NCBI RefSeq assembly: GCF_030441895.1 | Contig: NZ_JARJAS010000002.1 | Source: Enterococcus_D entomosocium | GTDB lineage: Bacteria > Bacillota > Bacilli > Lactobacillales > Enterococcaceae | Reading direction: 5' to 3' (one strand) | Length of the DNA stretch: 64,000 bases | Shown: positions 43,286 to 50,548 of the stretch, piece after piece | Layout of the letters: the number at the start of each line of letters is the position of its first letter | Numbering within the stretch: position 1 is the stretch's first letter | Made by a program: the position numbers and the translations under genes | The notes under the pieces: generated by a model | Databases searched by the model: none | Told to the model about the DNA's origin: nothing | Seen by the model: only the letters and a program-made list of their open reading frames with translations

Positions 43286-44802
43286 ACAAGGACACCTCGA
43301 TTCTTTAGAGCTGCGCTAGCCTGTACATAGGCTTTGGCTGACGCCTGCAAGACATCAAAGTCTAAGCCGATCCCGCTGATTTTTTCATTGGTTTCCTGGC
43401 ATTCAATGACCACGTGCACTTCCGCTTGCGCATCTTCCCCACTGGTCAAGGCAGTGATTTCATAATTCAACAACTTCGGCTGCTGCTGGAAAATCTGATC
43501 GATCGAGTTGTAGATAGCTTGGATACTGCCGGCACCGATGGCTGATGCCACTTGTTTTTCCTCGTCTTTGATGATAGAAACCACTGCTCCTTGATGGCCA
43601 TTGGACACGTATTGTAGCTGAACGGCGTCCAACTCGCAGCCGCCTTCTTGGCTGCGGCCTTGATCGGCCACCAAAGCCAGCAAATCTTGTTCGGTCACTT
43701 GCTTCTTTTTATCTGCCAATTCTTTGAAGCGTTTAAACAATTCGTTGGTTTCTTCTTGGTCAAACTGGTAGCCCAGTTGCTGCATTTTATCGACAAACGC
43801 ATGGCGGCCAGAAAGTTTGCCTAAAGGCAACGAGTTGGTTTCTACCCCCACCAACTGTGGGGTAATAATTTCGTAGGTCTCAGGATTTTTCAAGACGCCA
43901 TCTTGATGAATCCCTGATTCATGGGCATAAGCATTGCCTCCGACGATCGCTTTGTTTTTCGGTACCGTGATTCCTGACAAACGTGCCACCAGATCGCTGG
44001 TTCGTTTTGTTTCGTTTAATTTGATGTTGGAGGTAGCCTGATAGAAATCATTGCGAATATGCAACGCCAAGGCCACTTCTTCTAATGCAGTATTGCCAGC
44101 TCGTTCGCCGATCCCGTTGATCGTTCCTTCCACCCGATCAGCACCATTTTCAATAGCCGCCAGCGCATTGGCTGTCGCCATTCCCAAGTCATCATGACAA
44201 TGGGAAGAAAAAGTGATCTGCTGCTCGCTTTTGATATTGGCGATCAAATAGGCAAAAAGCGCACCATATTCTGTAGGATTGGTAAACCCTACTGTATCGG
44301 GCACATTGATGATCGTCGCGCCGGCATCAATCGCTGTTTGAACCGCCTCAAGCAAGAAGGCTTTATCGGTGCGGGTGGCATCTTCTGGCGAGAATTGAAC
44401 TTTTTCAAAGCGTTCACGCGCATAAGCCACATGTTCTTTGATGGAAGCGAGTACTTCTGCTTTCGTCATATTCAGCTTGTACTGGCGATGCACCTTACTC
44501 GTTGCTAGAAAGACATGGATCTGTGGATCGACGGCTTGATAAAGAGCTTCATAGGCACGATCAATGTCTTTTTTCTGACAACGGGCAAGTCCTGCAACGG
44601 TCATTTTCGTCACCGCCCCAGCAATCGCTTTGACTGCTTGAAAATCTCCTTCTGATGCAATCGGAAAACCTGCTTCGATCGTATCGATGCCCCATTTTTC
44701 TAATTGCAGCGCCAGTTGAACCTTCTCTTTCGTATTAAAGTTGACTCCCGGGGTCTGTTCACCGTCTCGCAATGTCGTATCAAAAAACTGGATTTTTCTC
44801 AT
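43282..44802 (-). CDS. leuA: 2-isopropylmalate synthase
   Basis: 506 residues. It condenses acetyl-CoA with 2-ketoisovalerate, the committed step to leucine. FDTTLRDGEQTPGVNF holds the first metal ligand, SSHCHDDLGMATANA the HxH pair, and GERAGNTALEEVAL follows. The C-terminal LeuA allosteric domain (about 385-506) for leucine feedback is present. A GTG precedes the ATG by one codon; the ATG is favoured by spacing from AAGGAGG. An attenuator with leader peptide lies upstream. Confidence 0.97.
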   Translation of the reverse strand: MRKIQFFDTTLRDGEQTPGVNFNTKEKVQLALQLEKWGIDTIEAGFPIASEGDFQAVKAIAGAVTKMTVAGLARCQKKDIDRAYEALYQAVDPQIHVFLATSKVHRQYKLNMTKAEVLASIKEHVAYARERFEKVQFSPEDATRTDKAFLLEAVQTAIDAGATIINVPDTVGFTNPTEYGALFAYLIANIKSEQQITFSSHCHDDLGMATANALAAIENGADRVEGTINGIGERAGNTALEEVALALHIRNDFYQATSNIKLNETKRTSDLVARLSGITVPKNKAIVGGNAYAHESGIHQDGVLKNPETYEIITPQLVGVETNSLPLGKLSGRHAFVDKMQQLGYQFDQEETNELFKRFKELADKKKQVTEQDLLALVADQGRSQEGGCELDAVQLQYVSNGHQGAVVSIIKDEEKQVASAIGAGSIQAIYNSIDQIFQQQPKLLNYEITALTSGEDAQAEVHVVIECQETNEKISGIGLDFDVLQASAKAYVQASAALKNRGVLV

Positions 44803-44876
44803 CACTATTTCCTCCTTAGCAGTGGTAGGAGCACGCTTGGCGCGACTTCATTCAAACACAATTGAAAAAATGGTAT

Positions 44877-44915
44877 AAAAAAAGCACTCCATAAAGGGTT
44901 TCCTTCATGCAATGC
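44877..44915 (-). terminator. Leucine attenuator terminator
   Basis: On the minus strand GCATTGCATGAAGG pairs with CCTTTATGGAGTGC at 13 of 14 positions (with wobble) around AAAC, and is followed by seven T. It lies between the leader peptide and leuA, so it decides read-through into the operon. Confidence 0.9.
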
Positions 44916-44920
44916 GAATA

Positions 44921-44970
44921 GGACTCTTCAAATGATGCCTTAAAAAAGGCGGGTCATAGAAAAAGAGTCC
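44921..44970 (-). promoter_or_regulatory. Upstream hairpin of the leucine attenuator
   Basis: GGACTCTT (44963-44970), directly after the leader-peptide stop codon, pairs with AAGAGTCC (44921-44928) and encloses a small GCCTTTTTTAAGGC hairpin. A ribosome stalled on the Leu codons would cover its 5' arm. The exact antiterminator pairing could not be settled by eye. Confidence 0.7.
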
Positions 44971-45021
44971 TTACGATAATAATAATAAAAATGCAGCTGT
45001 TTGTTTCAATCGTTTATCCAT
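44971..45021 (-). CDS. leuL: leu operon leader peptide
   Basis: A 16-residue peptide, MDKRLKQTAAFLLLLS, with four consecutive Leu codons (all TTA) near the end plus one TTG earlier. AGGTG lies a few bases before the ATG. It sits 35 bases past the promoter -10 and directly before the attenuator hairpins. The arrangement is that of ribosome-mediated attenuation: low charged tRNA-Leu stalls the ribosome on the TTA run and prevents the terminator at 44877-44915. A comparable leucine leader peptide is known for the leu operon of Lactococcus lactis. It is too short for normal gene finding. Confidence 0.92.
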   Translation of the reverse strand: MDKRLKQTAAFLLLLS

Positions 45022-45055
45022 CGTCGTCACCTATCACTTTTTTTATCTTGTTATG

Positions 45056-45085
45056 AAGATACCAAACAGCAGGTTCCTCTGTCAA
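45056..45085 (-). promoter_or_regulatory. Promoter of the leu operon
   Basis: A perfect TTGACA (45080-45085) and TATCTT (45056-45061) are 18 bases apart on the minus strand, about 35 bases before the leader-peptide ATG. Confidence 0.75.
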
Positions 45086-45272
45086 CACTTTTCCCTGAAT
45101 TTTCTGAATATTTCGATAAAAAGTTCGTTTTTGCCCTGTTGATGGGTTGCTTTTCTTCTTGATGAAAATTTAAGCAGAACCTGACGAGATCTTCACAGGA
45201 TTTTAACCAAACCTCCACATAACACCGTTATGATAGAAATATCCCAAAAATATTTTTCACCCCTTTATCCTG

Positions 45273-45295
45273 CCAGTCTTATGACTGGTTTTTTT
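45273..45295 (+). terminator. Orphan plus-strand terminator upstream of the methyltransferase gene
   Basis: CCAGTC TTAT GACTGG followed by seven T. No gene on the plus strand precedes it within the leu leader region, so it ends an unidentified short transcript or insulates the next promoter. Confidence 0.75.
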
Positions 45296-45318
45296 GTTGT
45301 TCCAAAGACTCGAAAAGA

Positions 45319-45347
45319 TTGAACTTAAGGTGAGTTATTCGTATAAT
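45319..45347 (+). promoter_or_regulatory. Promoter of the O-methyltransferase gene
   Basis: TTGAAC (45319-45324), 17 bases, then a perfect TATAAT (45342-45347), about 30 bases before the start codon. Confidence 0.85.
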
Positions 45348-45377
45348 AGGGGACAGCGATAAATTAGGAGGATGAAG

Positions 45378-46076
45378 ATGCGCAACGAAATGATGCATCG
45401 TCCAGTAGTCAAACCAGAACTAGTGGCGTTTATGCGTGAAAAACAAAAACAATTACCCGGCGAACTTGGTGAAATCGAGCAAGCCGCTCATAAAAAAGAA
45501 GTGCCAATCATCCCACATGAAACAGTGGTCTTCTTGCAGTTTTTATTAGGACAACTCCAGCCAAAAGAAATCCTTGAGATCGGCACAGCGATCGGTTTTT
45601 CTTCAAGCTTGATGGCGCAATGTGTGAAAGATGGTCATGTCACAACGATCGATCGCTTTGACGTCATGATCCGCAAAGCCAAAGAAACTTACGCTCGCTT
45701 AGGAAATGAAGAAAAAATCACGCTATTAGAAGGACAAGCGGCAGACGTTCTACCTACATTGAGTGGCCCTTATGATTTTATCTTCATGGACAGCGCCAAA
45801 TCAAAATACATTGAATTTTTACCAGAATGTCTGCGTCTATTACGCAAAGGCGGTGTGCTGATGGTGGATGACGTATTTCAAGCTGGAACGATTCTACAAC
45901 CCATCGAAGAAATTCCTCGCAACCAGCGAGCAATCCATCGCAAATTGAATCTTTTCTTGGATACTGTGATGAACCATCCTCAGCTGACCTCCACGCTTGT
46001 CCCTTTGGGAGATGGCGTGATTCTCATTACGAAAGAAGCAGATAGCGTAATTCTTGAGGAACCTGAGAAAGGTTGA
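45378..46076 (+). CDS. SAM-dependent O-methyltransferase (family 3, YrrM-like)
   Basis: 232 residues. The SAM-binding glycine motif is EILEIGTAIGFSSSLMAQCV, followed by VTTIDRF and DFIFMDSAKSKYIEFLPECLRLLRKGGVLMVDDVF, the pattern of class I O-methyltransferases of the catechol/caffeoyl-CoA type. In Bacillus the related YrrM modifies a tRNA wobble uridine (TrmR). A tRNA role is plausible but not shown here. An ATG at 45372 is glued to the AGGAGG; the ATG at 45378 has proper spacing. It is monocistronic. Confidence 0.85.
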   Translation: MRNEMMHRPVVKPELVAFMREKQKQLPGELGEIEQAAHKKEVPIIPHETVVFLQFLLGQLQPKEILEIGTAIGFSSSLMAQCVKDGHVTTIDRFDVMIRKAKETYARLGNEEKITLLEGQAADVLPTLSGPYDFIFMDSAKSKYIEFLPECLRLLRKGGVLMVDDVFQAGTILQPIEEIPRNQRAIHRKLNLFLDTVMNHPQLTSTLVPLGDGVILITKEADSVILEEPEKG

Positions 46077-46113
46077 GTGCAGCTGCGCTTCCTTTTTTCA
46101 AAGAAAAAATAAG

Positions 46114-46152
46114 AAAAGGGCGAAAAGCGATTGACATTGCTGCGCCCTTTTT
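46114..46152 (+). terminator. Terminator of the methyltransferase gene
   Basis: AAAGGGCG pairs with CGCCCTTT and AGCGAT with ATTGCT inside, loop TGAC, then a run of five T. The loop is part of the -35 box of the next promoter. Confidence 0.85.
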
Positions 46153-46159
46153 CTATAAT
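46131..46159 (+). promoter_or_regulatory. Perfect consensus promoter for tRNA-Arg inside the terminator
   Basis: TTGACA (46131-46136), 17 bases, TATAAT (46154-46159): both hexamers and the spacer are consensus. It reads into the tRNA gene at 46222. Confidence 0.93.
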
Positions 46160-46221
46160 GTTATTTGTTGCTGATTGATTTCAACAGCTTAGGCGAAGTG
46201 AGCATTCGCTGAAAATTATTT

Positions 46222-46295
46222 GTTCCAGTAGCTCAGCCGGATAGAGCATTCGCCTTCTAAGCGAACGGTCGGGGGTTCGAATCCCTCCTGGAACG
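46222..46295 (+). tRNA. tRNA-Arg (anticodon UCU)
   Basis: 74 bases. The acceptor arms GTTCCAG and CTGGAAC pair over seven bases, with discriminator G and no encoded CCA. The D arm is GCTC/GAGC. The anticodon stem is TTCGC/GCGAA with loop CTTCTAA, giving anticodon TCT (reads AGA/AGG). The T arm contains GGTTCGAATC. All arms are intact. Confidence 0.96.
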
Positions 46296-46301
46296 TTATT
46301 T

Positions 46302-46335
46302 AACCGTCGAGAACCCTTGTTCTTGGCGGTTTTTG
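46302..46335 (+). terminator. Terminator after tRNA-Arg
   Basis: AACCG pairs with CGGTT and AGAAC with GTTCT inside, followed by TTTTTG on the plus strand, 7 bases past the tRNA end. Confidence 0.75.
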
Positions 46336-46435
46336 TTTGTTCTTGTGCCAAATGTGTGCCAAATTGATCTAATTTTTTTGCCATAGCAATTTGGTGACTA
46401 ATCAACAGCCTGTTCCCTTCCTCATCACAAAGCAA
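46302..46435 (-). pseudogene. Possible 3' remnant of a phage-type integrase gene beside tRNA-Arg
   Basis: Read on the minus strand toward the tRNA, the frame gives AMAKKLDQFGTHLAQEQTKTAKN and then runs through the tRNA terminator into antisense tRNA sequence. The FGTHLAQ-plus-lysine tail resembles the C-termini of tyrosine recombinases of lactobacillalean phages that insert at tRNA 3' ends. Upstream of it a stop codon interrupts the frame and no catalytic motif is seen. If real it is a scar of an excised or decayed element. The short length makes this a weak call. Confidence 0.3.
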
Positions 46436-46567
46436 TCAAACGATCGCTTCCCATCCGCTTCAATCTTCAGCAAATTTCTTTCATCGGTATCATAATTTCA
46501 GTGTTTATTCTTATTATCAGTAATCCCCCCGTAAACTACTTGTTCTCTAGTTAAAGGATGCCTCATC

Positions 46568-46645
46568 ATGTTACTATTGGTCACTGCTCTCACGGGTGAA
46601 GGCTGGGCTTATTTTAGCATAGCCTTAACGGTTTTTACTAAATGA
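46568..46645 (+). CDS. Unrecognised 25-residue hydrophobic peptide gene
   Basis: ATG at 46568 to TGA at 46643-46645. The peptide starts MLLLVTALTG, contains EGWAYF, and ends SIALTVFTK. AAAGGATG stands about 7 bases upstream. A strong terminator begins 4 bases after the stop, which argues for a small monocistronic mRNA. The peptide could be one membrane helix with a basic end. I do not recognise a family; it does not resemble Fst-type toxins or pheromone precursors by eye. It lies in the stretch between tRNA-Arg and the PhzF gene, which otherwise has no gene. Confidence 0.4.
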   Translation: MLLLVTALTGEGWAYFSIALTVFTK

Positions 46646-46649
46646 TTTA

Positions 46650-46697
46650 AGTAAATGAGAAAGCAAGAGGGATGCTGCGTTCTCATTTGCTTTTTTG
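46650..46697 (+). terminator. Terminator after the small peptide gene
   Basis: AGTAAATGAGAA pairs with TTCTCATTTGCT (11 of 12 plus wobble), AGCA with TGCT inside, then six T on the plus strand. Confidence 0.85.
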
Positions 46698-46753
46698 ATA
46701 GCTAAAATATTCACTGGTACCTATAAAATAATAGTTGACGAGAAAGGTTGGAA

Positions 46754-46807
46754 TGCTCAAAGAAACGTTTTTGCTATAGTATGATTAAATACCGCACTCT
46801 TTGAGCA
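46754..46807. repeat. 10-bp perfect inverted repeat upstream of the PhzF gene
   Basis: TGCTCAAAGA (46754-46763) and TCTTTGAGCA (46798-46807) flank a 34-base segment containing TATAGT and TATGAT, possible -10 elements. It may be a regulatory dyad; no T-tract follows. Confidence 0.45.
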
Positions 46808-46926
46808 CCCATGTTTTTTTCATTTCATCGGCTCTTCATGATTAATCGCTTACCCAATCCGTTTTCATATCCTCCTCCTGCAAAAATTATGCTATGCTTA
46901 ACAAAAACAAAGAAAGTAGGTGTCCT

Positions 46927-47784
46927 ATGGAGATAACGGTACATATTGCAAGCGGGTTTAGTAAAAATCAAACAGGTGGCAACAAGGCTGGAGTCGTCTT
47001 GTTGGAACAGCCTCTTACGCCACAACAAAAGTTAGCCGTCGCAAAAGAGTTAGGCTTTTCAGAAACAGCTTTTTTATCGAAATCCCCGCAGGCCGATTTC
47101 CGATTTGACTATTTTACGCCAAAAGAAGAAGTTGACTTATGCGGACATGCAACAATTGCCTCCTTTGCACTATTATCGTATCTAAACAAACTTTCCAAGC
47201 AACAGTATCGCATCGACACCAACGCCGGACGTTTGTCGATCACCATCAAAGACGGTGTCATTTTCATGGAACAGAACAAACCACTGTTTTCAGATGTACT
47301 TTCACTAGAACAATTAACTGACTGTTTTGATACCAATGCTATCAATGATCAAATTCCTATTCAAATCGTTTCTACTGGATTAAAGGATATCCTTATTCCA
47401 ATCAAAACAACGGCCCAGTTGCAGCAAGTTACACCTAATTTTGAGGAAATAAAAAAAGTAAGTGCGCTTCAACAAGTAGTTGGCATGCACTTATATGCAA
47501 TGGAAAAAGAACGAATCGTTTGCCGTAACTTTGCCCCATTGTTTGACATCAATGAAGAATCTGCCACAGGAACTTCCAATGCCGCTTTGGCTTGCTTCTT
47601 GTATCAAAAGTGTGCCCTCGAAAAAGAAGTGTATCGCTTTGAACAAGGCAGCAATTTAGGTGAACCTTCTGAAATCTTTGTCAAACTAGCTACGACTTCG
47701 CGAAAGGTAATCCAACATGTTTACGTTGGGGGCAGAGGGCATTTTTGCGAGACAGTAACCATCGACACGGATACACTGGCATAA
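46927..47784 (+). CDS. PhzF family isomerase-like protein
   Basis: 285 residues. The two-fold diaminopimelate-epimerase-like fold is marked by GGNKAGVVLL, LGFSETAFL and VDLCGHATIASFALL in the first half and ATGTSNAALACFLY in the second. PhzF enzymes isomerise dihydro-hydroxyanthranilate, but most bacterial family members have unknown substrates. Nothing phenazine-related is near. The RBS is TAGGTG before the ATG at 46927. It converges on trpA with terminators for both. Confidence 0.88.
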   Translation: MEITVHIASGFSKNQTGGNKAGVVLLEQPLTPQQKLAVAKELGFSETAFLSKSPQADFRFDYFTPKEEVDLCGHATIASFALLSYLNKLSKQQYRIDTNAGRLSITIKDGVIFMEQNKPLFSDVLSLEQLTDCFDTNAINDQIPIQIVSTGLKDILIPIKTTAQLQQVTPNFEEIKKVSALQQVVGMHLYAMEKERIVCRNFAPLFDINEESATGTSNAALACFLYQKCALEKEVYRFEQGSNLGEPSEIFVKLATTSRKVIQHVYVGGRGHFCETVTIDTDTLA

Positions 47785-47797
47785 TCACGACAATTTG

Positions 47798-47824
47798 GGG
47801 CTGATCTTCAATCAGCCTTTTTTC
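47798..47824 (+). terminator. Terminator of the PhzF gene
   Basis: GGCTGAT and ATCAGCC pair around CTTCA, then six T. Confidence 0.85.
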
Positions 47825-47895
47825 TTTTCCTCTTCACACATCACGTTCTTTTTTCCATAGCAGCCCATCAGTACCTCGAATACTAGTTTTCTCAT

Positions 47896-47922
47896 AAAAA
47901 AAGAACCCAATTCGGGTTCTTT
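47896..47922 (-). terminator. Terminator of the trp operon
   Basis: AAGAACCC and GGGTTCTT pair around 5 bases, then seven T on the minus strand, just past the trpA stop. Confidence 0.88.
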
Positions 47923-47937
47923 CCTTCACATTGTTTT

Positions 47938-48714
47938 CTATGGCTTACCAACAAGTTTTGCTAACAGCTCACTGACTTTAGGCAGTGGCTCGTTTTGTAG
48001 CGCTGCTACGATTTTTGAACCGATCACTACCCCCTCACACACACTGGCAAAGCGCTGCACATCTGCGTGGGTCGAGACCCCGAAACCAGCTAATACTGGA
48101 ATCGGACTTTTTTCCGAAATGGCTTGCAAATGCTGATCCAGCTGTTCGTTGTATTGGCGATCTTCTCCAGTGACACCGTTCACTGTCACAGCATAGACGA
48201 ACCCTTCTGCTTCTTCGATCAGCGTCTGAATTCTGTCTGGAGGACTGGTCAAAGAGACCAGTGTGATCAGCGCGAGATCCGCCGCATCAAAAGTAGGGGT
48301 TACTAGTGATCGATGTTCAAAAGGTAAATCTGGAATAATCAACCCTTTCACATTTGTCGCTTTTAACTCATTTGCTAACTGTTCAATCCCATAATGAAAG
48401 AATGAATTGGCATACCCCATCAATACCAGTGGAACCTCGGAATGGATGGTTTGCAGCGCAGCAATGATCTTTTTTAAAGTGGTCCCATTGGCTAATGCCT
48501 GCATTCCAGCTGCTTGGATGACCGCTCCATCTGCGACTGGGTCTGAAAAGGGCACGCCGATTTCAATGGCGGCTGCGCCATGTGTCGTCAACAGTTCGAT
48601 TTCTGCTGGCAGGCGTTCCAGTCCGTTGGCACCCGCCATAATATAAGGAACAAATAGTGGCTTGCCTTGTTTTTGGCGCTCCTTTAGTTTCATCGTCAAT
48701 GTTTTGCTGGTCAT
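47938..48714 (-). CDS. trpA: Tryptophan synthase alpha subunit
   Basis: 258 residues. It cleaves indole-3-glycerol phosphate to indole, channelled to TrpB. AIEIGVPFSDPVADGAVIQAAG carries the catalytic Glu and Asp region, and VLAGFGVSTHADV the phosphate site. It overlaps trpB by four bases. It is the last gene of trpEGDCFBA. Confidence 0.97.
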   Translation of the reverse strand: MTSKTLTMKLKERQKQGKPLFVPYIMAGANGLERLPAEIELLTTHGAAAIEIGVPFSDPVADGAVIQAAGMQALANGTTLKKIIAALQTIHSEVPLVLMGYANSFFHYGIEQLANELKATNVKGLIIPDLPFEHRSLVTPTFDAADLALITLVSLTSPPDRIQTLIEEAEGFVYAVTVNGVTGEDRQYNEQLDQHLQAISEKSPIPVLAGFGVSTHADVQRFASVCEGVVIGSKIVAALQNEPLPKVSELLAKLVGKP

Positions 48715-49904
48715 TTCGCTGCTCCTTTCCGGTCTTTGATTTGTTGAACATCTTTGTCCCCTCGCCCAGACAAGCAGATCACTAAGCGTTCTTCGGGTGT
48801 CATGATTGGGGCTAGCTTTAGGGCATAGGCAACGGCATGAGCACTTTCCAAAGCAGGAATAATGCCTTCGATTTGAGACAAGAGATAAAAGGCGTCAACG
48901 GCTTCTTCATCAGTGACCGCGAAATACTCCGCTCGCTCAATCTCCTTCAAGTAAGAATGCTCGGGACCGACCCCTGGATAATCCAAACCAGCTGAAATCG
49001 AATAAGGTTCGATCACTTGCCCATCATCGTCTTGCAGCAGATGCATTTTGGTACCATGTAAAATACCGATACTGCCTTTCGTCAAGGTCGCCGCATGCTC
49101 AGTAGTATCCACACCTTTCCCAGCTGCTTCAACGCCAATCAAACGAACGGTCTGATCATCGATAAAAGGGTAAAACATTCCCATCGCATTGCTGCCGCCG
49201 CCAACACAAGCAACGACTGTCGTCGGTAGTCGACCTTCTTTTTCTAATAGTTGCCGTCGTGTCTCACTGCCAATCACACTTTGAAAATCTCGAACGATCT
49301 CTGGAAAAGGATGCGGACCGAGTACAGAACCCATCACGTAATGGGTGTCCTCGACGGTTGCGACCCAGTAGCGTAGCGCTTCATTGACAGCATCTTTCAA
49401 CGTCTGATTGCCTGAAGTGACTGAAACCACTTTCGCTCCCAACAATTCCATTCGAAAGACGTTTAGTGCTTGCCGCTGAACATCTACCGCACCCATAAAA
49501 ATCGTGCATTCCATACCGAACAACGCGGCCGCAGTCGCTGTGGCGACGCCATGCTGTCCAGCACCGGTCTCCGCTACCACTTTCTTTTTCCCCATCCGCT
49601 TTGCTAATAACACTTGCCCTAGCGCATTATTGATTTTATGGGCGCCCGTATGATTCAAATCTTCTCGCTTCAGATAAATTTTGGCACCGCCTAAGTGTTG
49701 TGACAAGCGCTGTGCATGATAAAGGGGGGTCTCTCTTCCTACATACTCTTGCAAATATTCCTGTAATTCTACTTGAAAACTTGCGTCCGCTTGTGCTTCA
49801 CGATAGACAGTTTCCAATTGCTTGACTGCATACATCAATGTCTCTGGCACAAACTGGCCACCATAGGGACCATAAAATCCTGCTTCTGTGGGGTATTGGG
49901 TCAT
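48711..49904 (-). CDS. trpB: Tryptophan synthase beta subunit
   Basis: 397 residues, PLP enzyme joining indole and serine. EDLNHTGAHKINNALGQ holds the PLP lysine, CVGGGSNAMGMF the phosphate-binding glycines, and LDYPGVGPEHSYLK the substrate region. It overlaps trpF and trpA by four bases each. Confidence 0.98.
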   Translation of the reverse strand: MTQYPTEAGFYGPYGGQFVPETLMYAVKQLETVYREAQADASFQVELQEYLQEYVGRETPLYHAQRLSQHLGGAKIYLKREDLNHTGAHKINNALGQVLLAKRMGKKKVVAETGAGQHGVATATAAALFGMECTIFMGAVDVQRQALNVFRMELLGAKVVSVTSGNQTLKDAVNEALRYWVATVEDTHYVMGSVLGPHPFPEIVRDFQSVIGSETRRQLLEKEGRLPTTVVACVGGGSNAMGMFYPFIDDQTVRLIGVEAAGKGVDTTEHAATLTKGSIGILHGTKMHLLQDDDGQVIEPYSISAGLDYPGVGPEHSYLKEIERAEYFAVTDEEAVDAFYLLSQIEGIIPALESAHAVAYALKLAPIMTPEERLVICLSGRGDKDVQQIKDRKGAAK

Positions 49905-50548
49905 TTTATCTTCTCCTTTACTAAGTAAATAAATTGTTCGATTTTCCGACTGTCTTTCTTGCCCTGGGATTCCACGCCTGAAGAAACATCGACAGCATAG
50001 GGCCTAAAAAATTGGATAGCCTCTTCTACATTTTCCGCGTGCAAACCGCCAGCAATAAAAAAACGCTCAGACAACGGCAACGGTTTTCTCGCCGCTTTTT
50101 GCCAATCAAAGGATTGGCCGTTGCCGCCAGCATAAGGGTGATCTCTTACTGGAGCGTCCAATAACCCAAAATCTGCATCGCAGCTTAGGAAATCTTGTTC
50201 TAAAGTCTCAGCTTCTCCATCAAAGGCTTGGATCACTGCGATCTTTTGATGCGCAAAAATGCCTGTCTGGATGGCTGTTTGCAAAGATGGCAGAACCTTT
50301 CCATGGAGCTGAATCGCTGTCAGCTGGGCGGCTTGAATTGCCGCTTGCACTTCTTCAAAACTTGGAGAAACGAAAACCCCGACTTTCCCTACATTTTGGG
50401 GTACTTGCTCCGTTATCTTGCGGACTTGTGTCGGATCGATTCTCCGACGGCTTTCGGCAAAAACAAAGCCAAGGTAATCTGCTCCTGCACTGATGGCAGT
50501 TTCGACATGCAGCCGTTCGGTGAGTCCACAAATTTTCACTTTGGTCAT
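49901..50548 (-). CDS. trpF: Phosphoribosylanthranilate isomerase
   Basis: 215 residues. KICGLTERLHVETAISAGADYLGFVFAESRRRI at the start and FFIAGGLHAENVEEAI, VDVSSGVESQGKKD near the end are standard TrpF blocks, with the catalytic Cys in KICGL. It overlaps trpC by four bases. Confidence 0.97.
   Translation of the reverse strand: MTKVKICGLTERLHVETAISAGADYLGFVFAESRRRIDPTQVRKITEQVPQNVGKVGVFVSPSFEEVQAAIQAAQLTAIQLHGKVLPSLQTAIQTGIFAHQKIAVIQAFDGEAETLEQDFLSCDADFGLLDAPVRDHPYAGGNGQSFDWQKAARKPLPLSERFFIAGGLHAENVEEAIQFFRPYAVDVSSGVESQGKKDSRKIEQFIYLVKEKIK

Noticed and set aside
44877..45021. T-box leader upstream of leuA
   Set aside because: No T-box core (GGTGG-N-ACCG) is present; the leader peptide explains the attenuator instead.
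46181..46301. Minus-strand reading frame across tRNA-Arg (GGIRTPDRSLRRRML...)
   Set aside because: This is the well-known spurious translation of the antisense of a tRNA gene, not a protein. Only the segment beyond the tRNA (46302-46435) was kept, as a weak integrase remnant.
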